5,507 nt of DNA from Candidatus Pelethomonas intestinigallinarum (GTDB taxonomy: Bacteria; Bacillota; Clostridia; Oscillospirales; Oscillospiraceae): NCBI GenBank assembly GCA_018712665.1, contig DVGP01000252.1, positions 1 to 5,507 of the forward strand, written 5' to 3'. The translations under genes and the position numbers were made by a program. Positions 1 through 3,933 of the stretch are shown piece by piece; position 1 is the first letter of the stretch; every line of letters begins with the position of its first letter. Under the pieces are notes generated by a model that saw nothing but the letters and a program-made list of their open reading frames with translations, was not told where the DNA came from and did not search any database.

Positions 1-526
1 CCCTCAGGCCATCGAGGCCCTGACCCAGGGGCGGGCGGACTGCGCGGTGGTGACCACGCCCAACGAGGCGAAAAAGCCTCTTCGGGAGACCCGGCTGCGG
101 AACTTCCGTGAGGTGCTGCTGTGCAGCGTGCGCAACCGGGAGCTGGCGTCGCAGGTCCGTCGGCTGCGGGACGTGGTCCGCTACCCCTTCATTGGGATGG
201 GGGTGGGGACCAGCGCCTACACCTTCTATCAGCGCCTGTTCGTCAAGCAGGACCTGTCCTTCCATGTGGACATCGAGGCCGCCAGCGTGTCCCAGATCCT
301 GCCCATGGTGCGGCACAACCTGGGCATCGGCTTCTTCTCTGAGATCCTGGCCGCTCCGGCCATCGCCAGGGGGGAGGTCTGCCAGGTACGGCTGGTGGAG
401 TCGGTGCCGGAGCGGGCTGTCACCCTGGTGGAGGACACCTCCCGGCCCCAGAGCATCGCCATGAAAACGTTCCGGCAGATGCTTCTGACCGATCAGCCCC
501 TTCCGGAGAGCGGCGTGCGGCCCTGA
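1..526 (+). CDS. LysR-family transcriptional regulator, C-terminal part (5' end outside window)
   Basis: The reading frame is open from base 2 and ends at TGA 524-526, giving the last 174 residues of a protein that starts upstream. The visible part is the LysR effector-binding domain. An early segment, EALTQGRADCAVVTTP, matches the family's 'l..G.lDlai' strand. Later, DIEAASVSQILPMVRHNLGI followed by GFFSEILA is the typical 'e....i..lV..G.Gi..lp' segment of the second subdomain. The C terminus ends about where LysR proteins of roughly 300 residues end. The N-terminal helix-turn-helix is not in the window, so the operator cannot be predicted. It converges on the desulfurase gene and lies near a yedE/DUF3343 cluster. 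A LysR subfamily has been associated with selenium genes by comparative genomics, so it may regulate this cluster. That link is inference; the family call is firm. A GTG at 47 could be mistaken for the start, but the domain clearly continues upstream of it. Confidence 0.85.
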   Translation, partial: PQAIEALTQGRADCAVVTTPNEAKKPLRETRLRNFREVLLCSVRNRELASQVRRLRDVVRYPFIGMGVGTSAYTFYQRLFVKQDLSFHVDIEAASVSQILPMVRHNLGIGFFSEILAAPAIARGEVCQVRLVESVPERAVTLVEDTSRPQSIAMKTFRQMLLTDQPLPESGVRP

Positions 527-647
527 GACCCGCTTCATGGGACCCACGCCTTGCGCTGTGCGGCTTTTTACTCCTGAAGGAAGTTCTTCGACACGCTGAG
601 AGGAGCGCCCGGTCTGCCTGTGCAGACCGGGCGCTCCTCTGTGTGCA
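527..647. other. Convergent intergenic spacer
   Basis: This 121-base spacer separates the LysR gene from the oppositely oriented desulfurase gene. I see no coding sequence in it. It holds a weak terminator candidate for the LysR gene: a short bulged GCC...GGC stem at 548-564 followed directly by TTTTTA at 565-570. It also holds the strong hairpin annotated at 599-640. The first structure is too weak for a separate call. Confidence 0.5.
599..640. terminator. Long perfect hairpin between convergent genes, terminator-like without a U tract
   Basis: Bases 599-617 (AGAGGAGCGCCCGGTCTGC) are exactly complementary to 622-640, giving a 19-bp perfect stem with a 4-base loop (618-621, CTGT). It lies 7 bases past the stop codon of the desulfurase gene and 72 bases past the LysR stop, so transcripts from either side would end with it. 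Neither flank has a run of T in its outgoing direction, so it is not a textbook intrinsic terminator. It could block convergent read-through, protect 3' ends, or assist Rho-dependent termination. Confidence 0.6.
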
Positions 648-1799
648 TTACGCCCCGGCGATCTCCGCCACGGCCCGCACAGCGGCGTCGATCTCCTCCT
701 CTGTGGTGTACCAGCCGAAGGAGAAGCGAACCGTCCCCTGGGGGAAGGTGCCCAGGGCCCGGTGGGCGGCGGGGGCGCAGTGGAGGCCGCAGCGGGTCAT
801 GATGCCGTAGTCCTGCTCCAGGCGGAAGGACGCCTCGGCGTTGTCCACGGTCTCGAAGTCCAGGGACACCACTCCCACCCGGTCCTCCAGGTCCCAGGGA
901 CCCGCCAGGCGCACATGAGGGATGCTCCGAAGCTTTGACAGGAAGCGGGCGGTCAGGGCCGTCTCATGGTCCCGGAAGGTCTCAACCCCCTTGGACAGGA
1001 CAAAATCCACCGCCGCCTGAAGGCCGTAGATCCCCGGCAGGTTGGGGGTGCCGGACTCGAAGCGGTCGGGCATGTAGGGGGGCTGGACCTCCTCGTCGGA
1101 GGCGCTGCCGGTGCCGCCGGTGACGATGGGCCGGAGCTGACCGGCGAAATCCTTCGACAGCAGCAGAGCCCCGGTGCCCGAGGGTCCCATGAGGCCCTTG
1201 TGGCCCGGGACAGACAGGGCGGACAGCCCCAGCTTTTCAAAGTCGATGGGCCAGTGGCCCGCGGTCTGGGCGGCGTCCAGGACAAAGGGAACCCCCCGCC
1301 GGCGGCAGACGTCCCCCACCGCCTGGGCGTCCTGGACCGCGCCGCTGACATTGGAGCCGTTGGCCATGACCAGCAGGCGGGTGTTGGGACGGATCATCCC
1401 CTCCACAGCCCCGGCGTCCAGCCGCCCGGCGCTGTCGCAGGGGATGCGGTCGAAGCTCACCCCCTCCGCCGCCAGATCCTGGAGGGGCCGCATGACGGCG
1501 TTGTGCTCCACCGCGCTGACCAGGCAGTGGTCCCCGGGCCGCAGCCAGCCCCGGAGGACCATGTTCAGCCCCATGGTGTTGCCGCAGGTGAGAATACAGT
1601 GGGTGGGGTCGCCGTGGCCGAAGAGGCGGCACAGCCCCTCCCGGAGCAGCAGAGTGGTCATTCCGGCGTCCTGGGCGCTGGCGTAGACCCCCCGGTTGAC
1701 GGAGGCCCCCACCTCCGTCATGTAGCGGACCATGGCCTCCGCCACGGCGGGGGGCTTGGGAAAGCTGGTAGCGGCGTTGTCAAGATATATAGCGGGCAT
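648..1799 (-). CDS. Cysteine desulfurase family protein (class V aminotransferase fold)
   Basis: A 383-residue PLP enzyme predicted to release sulfur (or selenium) from cysteine (or selenocysteine) as a cysteine-bound persulfide or selenide. Visible landmarks: the short N terminus YLDNAATSFPKP (5-16); TCGNTMGLN phosphate-loop region (71-79); EHN with the PLP-stacking His99; LDAAQTAG with Asp175 and Gln178; Schiff-base Lys201 in PGHKGLMGPSG; ESGTPN (248-253); RCGLHCAP with Cys341 at the position of the SufS catalytic cysteine; and Arg358 in VRFSFGWYT. The short N terminus and overall pattern resemble the uncharacterised subfamily typified by EF2568 (TIGR01977), found near selenium genes in several Firmicutes, rather than housekeeping IscS. 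The ATG start is supported by AGGAGG on the minus strand, 8 bases upstream. It is transcribed divergently from the yedE cluster, which suggests a shared Se/S role. It is full length with all key residues; the choice between S and Se substrate is open. Confidence 0.88.
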   Translation of the reverse strand: MPAIYLDNAATSFPKPPAVAEAMVRYMTEVGASVNRGVYASAQDAGMTTLLLREGLCRLFGHGDPTHCILTCGNTMGLNMVLRGWLRPGDHCLVSAVEHNAVMRPLQDLAAEGVSFDRIPCDSAGRLDAGAVEGMIRPNTRLLVMANGSNVSGAVQDAQAVGDVCRRRGVPFVLDAAQTAGHWPIDFEKLGLSALSVPGHKGLMGPSGTGALLLSKDFAGQLRPIVTGGTGSASDEEVQPPYMPDRFESGTPNLPGIYGLQAAVDFVLSKGVETFRDHETALTARFLSKLRSIPHVRLAGPWDLEDRVGVVSLDFETVDNAEASFRLEQDYGIMTRCGLHCAPAAHRALGTFPQGTVRFSFGWYTTEEEIDAAVRAVAEIAGA

Positions 1800-1807
1800 T
1801 TGGCGGG

Positions 1808-1813
1808 CCTCCT
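1808..1813 (-). promoter_or_regulatory. Ribosome binding site of the desulfurase gene
   Basis: CCTCCT on the plus strand reads AGGAGG on the minus strand, a perfect anti-Shine-Dalgarno match 8 bases before the ATG at 1799. It fixes that start and rules out longer N-terminal extensions. Confidence 0.85.
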
Positions 1814-1897
1814 ATCGAAAAATACAATAAATAGCCGTTGATACAGTGGAAAACAAAATACCGCTGGCGCAAATGATTAAATCGCACAAAAGATAGC

Positions 1898-1923
1898 AAA
1901 AAGCTTGTGATTCTTCGCTTTTT
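1898..1923 (-). repeat. Small inverted repeat in the desulfurase leader
   Basis: AAAAAGC at 1898-1904 and GCTTTTT at 1917-1923 are exactly complementary across 12 bases. In a minus-strand transcript starting near 1921, this would form a 7-bp, mostly A-U hairpin at the very 5' end with a U-rich right arm. It is weak and may simply reflect the AT-rich composition here. Confidence 0.35.
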
Positions 1924-1927
1924 ACAT

Positions 1928-1956
1928 AGCATATCACAGTTTTCCCCATCTTGCAA
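1928..1956 (-). promoter_or_regulatory. SigA-type promoter for the desulfurase gene (extended -10)
   Basis: Read on the minus strand: -35 TTGCAA (1956-1951), a 17-base spacer, and -10 TATGCT (1933-1928), preceded by TGA, which gives an extended -10 (TGn). The predicted start is near 1921, leaving a leader of roughly 120 bases before the ATG at 1799. Two 4/6 hexamers with ideal spacing plus the TG motif make this the best minus-strand candidate in the intergenic region. Confidence 0.6.
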
Positions 1957-1982
1957 TAGCTGCCGCCGGAGGAAATTTTCTC

Positions 1983-2011
1983 TTGCTTTTTTTGACACAA
2001 AGTCATATGAT
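1983..2011 (+). promoter_or_regulatory. Candidate SigA promoter for the yedE cluster
   Basis: A -10 element TATGAT at 2006-2011 (5/6 match) lies 17 bases from TTGCTT at 1983-1988 (3/6). The predicted start is near 2018, with a leader of about 85 bases. A perfect -35 hexamer, TTGACA, sits at 1992-1997, but its best -10 at normal distance is poor (TATGTC at 2013-2018, 15-base spacer). A third option is TATAGA at 2038-2043. A promoter in this segment is likely; which pair is used is uncertain. Confidence 0.5.
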
Positions 2012-2019
2012 TTATGTCA
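1993..2019. promoter_or_regulatory. Interrupted inverted repeat over the yedE promoter (operator candidate)
   Basis: TGACACAAA at 1993-2001 and TTTATGTCA at 2011-2019 are inverted copies with one mismatch. They flank a nearly coaxial 8-bp palindrome, TCATATGA, at 2003-2010. The dyad covers the predicted -10 of the yedE promoter, so bound protein would probably repress. A symmetric T-N11-A LysR box is not evident at the dyad centre, so the cognate regulator is unknown. Confidence 0.5.
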
Positions 2020-2084
2020 GAATTCATAGATTTCGCCTATAGATACAGTAAATATGTACACGGTGGAATCCTATGGAAAGAAAA

Positions 2085-2091
2085 GAGGGAG
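2085..2091 (+). promoter_or_regulatory. Ribosome binding site favouring the inner yedE start
   Basis: GAGGGAG contains GGAG at 2088-2091, 11 bases before the ATG at 2103. The competing ATG at 2073 has only GGTGG (2062-2066), which carries a central mismatch, 6 bases upstream. The inner site gives the N terminus expected for the family. Confidence 0.5.
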
Positions 2092-2102
2092 AATCAATTC
2101 AA

Positions 2103-3200
2103 ATGGAAAAAGAAAGCTTTCTGAAACGCTACGGGCTGCTCATTGCCACAGGTCTGGTGGTGGGCGCCGCCGCCGTGCTGCTGACCTACTTCGGCAACCC
2201 GGCCAACATGGGCTTCTGCATCGCCTGCTTCCTGCGGGACATCGCCGGGGCTCTGAATTTCCAGCGGGCCGGCTTTGATGCCGAGGTCGGCACCGGCATC
2301 GTCCAGTACATCCGTCCTGAGATCATCGGTCTGGTTCTGGGCTCCACGGTGATCGCCTTCCTGCGGAAGGAGTTCAAGCCTCGGGGCGGCTCCTCCCCCA
2401 TGATCCGCTTCCTGGTGGCCGTGGTGGTGATGATCGGCGCTCTGGTGTTCCTGGGCTGCCCCCTGCGGATGGTCATCCGCATCGGCGGCGGCGACCTCAA
2501 CGCCGTGGTGGGCCTGGTGGGTTTTGTCGTCGGCATCCTTGTGGGCATTCTGGTGCTCAAGCGGGGCTTCAGCCTCCGCCGGGCCTACCAGCAGTCCATG
2601 ACCGAGGGCCTGATCCTTCCCGCGTCTATGGTGGGCCTGCTGGTGCTGGCCCTGGCGGCCCCCAGCTTCATCATCTCCAGCGTCAGCGGCCCCGGCTCCC
2701 AGCACGCCCCCATCCTGCTGGCTCTGGCGGTGGCCCTGGTGGTGGGCATCCTGGCCCAGCGCTCCCGCCTGTGCATGGTGGGCGGCATCCGTGACGCCGT
2801 CATGTTCCAGGATTTCCGCCTGATCTCCGCCTTCGTGGCCATCATTGTGGCGGTGCTGGTGGGCAACCTGATTCTGGGCAGCTTCAATCTGGGCTTCGAG
2901 GGTCAGCCTGTGGCCCACACCGACGGCCTGTGGAACTTCCTGGGCATGGCTCTGGTGGGCTGGGGCTCCGTGCTTCTGGGCGGCTGCCCCCTGCGGCAGC
3001 TGATCATGGCCGGCGAGGGCAACACCGACTCTGCCGTCACCGTCACCGGCTATGTCGTGGGCGCCGCCGTCGCCCACAACTTCGGCCTGGCGTCCTCCGC
3101 CACCGGCATCGGCACCGGCCCCGTGGCTCTGGCCGTGGTGGTGTGCTTCGTGATCCTGGCCGTGGTCTCCGTGGCCAACATGCAGAAACTGGAGGGCTGA
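2103..3200 (+). CDS. yedE: YedE-family membrane transporter, putative selenium (or sulfur) importer
   Basis: A 365-residue polytopic inner-membrane protein with about ten hydrophobic segments (for example 11-30, 68-88, 101-118, 132-153, 172-192, 202-218, 240-260, 277-293, 338-358). It belongs to the YeeE/YedE fold; YeeE itself takes up thiosulfate through conserved cysteines. An internal duplication is visible: C39-x5-RD then GCPLR with Cys119, repeated as C224-x5-RD then GCPLR with Cys295. The N-terminal GNPANMGFCIACFLRD and mid-protein LGCPLRMVIR are characteristic of the selenium-associated YedE/FdhT subfamily (TIGR04112). Its neighbours encoding a TusA-like protein and DUF3343 agree with that. 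The start at 2103 is chosen from GGAG at 2088-2091 and family length; an in-frame ATG at 2073 would add ten polar residues. The transported species has not been settled for this subfamily, so selenium is the family-level hypothesis. Confidence 0.85.
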   Translation: MEKESFLKRYGLLIATGLVVGAAAVLLTYFGNPANMGFCIACFLRDIAGALNFQRAGFDAEVGTGIVQYIRPEIIGLVLGSTVIAFLRKEFKPRGGSSPMIRFLVAVVVMIGALVFLGCPLRMVIRIGGGDLNAVVGLVGFVVGILVGILVLKRGFSLRRAYQQSMTEGLILPASMVGLLVLALAAPSFIISSVSGPGSQHAPILLALAVALVVGILAQRSRLCMVGGIRDAVMFQDFRLISAFVAIIVAVLVGNLILGSFNLGFEGQPVAHTDGLWNFLGMALVGWGSVLLGGCPLRQLIMAGEGNTDSAVTVTGYVVGAAVAHNFGLASSATGIGTGPVALAVVVCFVILAVVSVANMQKLEG

Positions 3201-3225
3201 TGGCGTGACGCGTCACGCCATCAGC
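3196..3225. repeat. 30-bp perfect palindrome containing the yedE stop codon
   Basis: GCTGATGGCGTGACG at 3196-3210 is followed immediately by its exact reverse complement at 3211-3225, with no spacer. The TGA stop of yedE (3198-3200) lies inside the left arm. In RNA it would form a hairpin of about 13 bp with a 4-base loop. No T run follows, so it is not a standard intrinsic terminator. It could be a 3'-end stabiliser, a partial attenuator, or a DNA-binding site. Confidence 0.75.
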
Positions 3226-3230
3226 GTGAT

Positions 3231-3295
3231 CGCCCATCGCCTCGCCCTGACGGGCAACCGGCGATGATGGCGGCGGCCCCCCATTTCGCCGGGGG
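3231..3295 (+). other. Structured intercistronic RNA segment
   Basis: CGCCCATCGCC at 3231-3241 pairs with 3260-3272 over 11 bp, with a 2-base AT bulge at 3267-3268. Inside that stem, GCCC (3244-3247) pairs with GGGC (3252-3255) around TGAC. A further hairpin follows: CCCCC at 3278-3282 with GGGGG at 3291-3295. CGCCATCA at 3216-3223 could pair with TGATGGCG either at 3198-3205 or at 3265-3272, so two exclusive folds are possible. I do not recognise a known riboswitch class. Confidence 0.45.
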
Positions 3296-3317
3296 ATACA
3301 CTGTCATTTTGATTTGA

Positions 3318-3332
3318 GCCGCGTACAGCGGC
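3318..3332 (+). promoter_or_regulatory. Hairpin just upstream of the TusA-like gene's ribosome binding site
   Basis: GCCGC (3318-3322) and GCGGC (3328-3332) form a 5-bp GC-only stem with loop GTACA. It ends 5 bases before the GGAGG at 3338-3342, so it leaves the binding site free rather than hiding it. Confidence 0.4.
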
Positions 3333-3337
3333 GGAAT

Positions 3338-3342
3338 GGAGG
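3338..3342 (+). promoter_or_regulatory. Ribosome binding site that decides the TusA-like start
   Basis: GGAGG lies 8 bases before the ATG at 3351. An in-frame ATG at 3336 overlaps the GGAGG and has no ribosome binding site of its own, so translation should begin at 3351. Confidence 0.8.
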
Positions 3343-3350
3343 ACCCTATC

Positions 3351-3557
3351 ATGATTGACGCTCGTGGATATTCCTGCCCCACCCCCCTGCTGATGATCCA
3401 GAAGGCCATCAAGGAGGGCAACAACCCCGCCACCGTGGAGATGCTGGTGGACGCCCCCTGCGCGGTGGAGAACGTCAGCCGCTACGGCAAGAAGACCGGG
3501 TACAAGGTGGCCGTCGAGGACAAGGGCGACTACACCAAGCTGACGCTGACCAAGTAA
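3351..3557 (+). CDS. TusA/SirA-like sulfur (selenium) carrier protein, YedF N-terminal type
   Basis: A 68-residue soluble protein with the TusA-family signature DARGYSCPTPLL. Cys9 in the C-P-x-P motif is the residue that receives persulfide sulfur in TusA. A second cysteine, Cys37, lies in VDAPCAVENVSRYGKKTGYKV; the 'ENV.R....GY.V' portion resembles the N-terminal domain of the selenium-metabolism protein YedF. YedF proteins in selenium users usually carry a second, C-terminal domain of about 100 residues; here the protein stops after the TusA-like domain. The start at 3351 rests on GGAGG at 3338-3342. The stop TAA (3555-3557) overlaps the next gene's ATG by one base. Likely role: accept sulfur or selenium from the desulfurase or from YedE cargo and pass it on. 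The family call is firm; Se versus S is inference. Confidence 0.85.
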   Translation: MIDARGYSCPTPLLMIQKAIKEGNNPATVEMLVDAPCAVENVSRYGKKTGYKVAVEDKGDYTKLTLTK

Positions 3558-3799
3558 TGGAGCGGTACGTCGCCACCTTCCACACCCACCTGGCGGCCAT
3601 GCGGACCTGCGCCGCCCTGAAAAAGGGCGGCCTGGAGGCCAAGCTGGCCCCGGTGCCCCGGCGGCTCAGCTCCTCCTGCGGCACCTGCGTGTTCTACCAG
3701 GGGGAGGACCCCCGCCTGGAGGCCATGGACCGGGATGTGGAGGCCGTCTACCGGCGGGACGGGGAGGACTACGTCCTTCTCTCCCGGGGAGAGGACTAG
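3557..3799 (+). CDS. DUF3343 small protein, putative Se/S carrier
   Basis: An 80-residue soluble protein of the DUF3343 family (PF11823, Se/S carrier-like). The family hallmarks are visible: an N-terminal strand YVATFHTHLAAM with a helix, then LAPVPRRLSSSCGTCVFY, where 'PvPr.lSs.CG' is the core motif. Cys41 and Cys44 form a C-G-T-C pair; Cys18 is an additional cysteine. The C-terminal portion (51-80) is charged and lacks membrane segments. DUF3343 is enriched in selenium-using prokaryotes and has been proposed as a trafficking chaperone for selenium, which fits its position after a yedE and a TusA-like gene. The start ATG at 3557 overlaps the preceding TAA (TAATG), and no good Shine-Dalgarno sequence precedes it, so translation is probably coupled to the upstream gene. 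It is the last gene before a strong terminator. The biochemical function has not been established. Confidence 0.85.
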   Translation: MERYVATFHTHLAAMRTCAALKKGGLEAKLAPVPRRLSSSCGTCVFYQGEDPRLEAMDRDVEAVYRRDGEDYVLLSRGED

Positions 3800-3805
3800 A
3801 TATTG

Positions 3806-3844
3806 AAGAGGGCCTGCTGATGCAATATCAGCAGGCCCTCTTTT
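3806..3844 (+). terminator. Intrinsic terminator of the yedE cluster
   Basis: AGAGGGCCTGCTGAT at 3807-3821 pairs perfectly with 3827-3841 (15 bp, or 16 with A3806-T3842) around the loop GCAAT, and TTTT follows at 3841-3844. It begins 7 bases after the DUF3343 stop and separates the cluster from polA. Confidence 0.88.
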
Positions 3845-3860
3845 CACGTCACAGAACCAG

Positions 3861-3888
3861 TTGTAATCCGCCGTTTTCGTGGTATAAT
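3861..3888 (+). promoter_or_regulatory. SigA promoter of polA with extended -10
   Basis: TTGTAA at 3861-3866 (4/6) is followed, after a 16-base spacer, by a perfect TATAAT at 3883-3888 preceded by TGG (TGn extended -10). The predicted start is near 3895, giving a short leader of about 40 bases. The terminator immediately upstream makes polA independent of the yedE cluster. Confidence 0.82.
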
Positions 3889-3921
3889 TTGATAGAAAAA
3901 AGCGCGAACGACACTTCGGAT

Positions 3922-3926
3922 AGGAG
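3922..3926 (+). promoter_or_regulatory. Ribosome binding site of polA
   Basis: AGGAG ends 7 bases before the ATG at 3934. This is the only ATG in frame with both a binding site and the conserved N terminus LMVIDGNS. Confidence 0.8.
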
Positions 3927-3933
3927 AGACCCT

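Larger units (their letters stand above)
1800..2102. other. AT-rich divergent control region
   Basis: This roughly 300-base stretch lies between the divergent desulfurase and yedE genes and is strikingly AT-rich beside its GC-rich neighbours. I see no convincing gene in it. It holds the minus-strand promoter and ribosome binding site of the desulfurase gene, a plus-strand promoter candidate and inverted repeat before yedE, and short direct repeats: GATACAGT at 1840-1847 and 2042-2049, and ATAGAT at 2026-2031 and 2039-2044. The direct repeats are short enough to be chance. Confidence 0.7.

Noticed and set aside
524..526. Selenocysteine read-through at the LysR TGA or the yedE TGA (3198-3200)
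   Set aside because: Both proteins already end at the family's usual length, and the frames beyond the TGA show no conserved domain. The palindrome at the yedE stop is not placed like a bacterial SECIS, which follows an internal UGA.
548..570. Weak intrinsic terminator for the LysR gene (GCC...GGC then TTTTT)
   Set aside because: The stem is about 5 bp with a bulge, too unstable to call alone.
1780..2027. Two overlapping 71-72 codon minus-strand frames in the divergent region (1780-1998 and 1812-2027), one with a hydrophobic C-terminal half
   Set aside because: Neither has a Shine-Dalgarno sequence. They span the predicted desulfurase promoter and leader, and hydrophobic codons are expected from AT-rich sequence.
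1983..2042. Possible 19-codon leader peptide starting at TTG 1983 with GGAGG at 1968-1972
   Set aside because: The binding site is good, but the likely yedE promoter starts transcription inside or after this frame, so it would not be transcribed in full; the product shows no regulatory codon run.
2094..3077. 327-codon minus-strand frame opposite yedE, and the 291-codon plus-strand frame at 966-1841 opposite the desulfurase gene
   Set aside because: Both lie antisense to well-supported genes and give His/Gln/Ala- or Gly/Pro/Gln-rich translations without domains.
3297..3302. Internal promoter before the TusA-like gene (TACACT as -10)
   Set aside because: No -35 match lies 16-18 bases upstream; that stretch is GC-rich.
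3264..3317. 17-codon frame (ATG ATG GCG...) in the yedE to TusA-like spacer
   Set aside because: No ribosome binding site, and the sequence is better explained as RNA stems.
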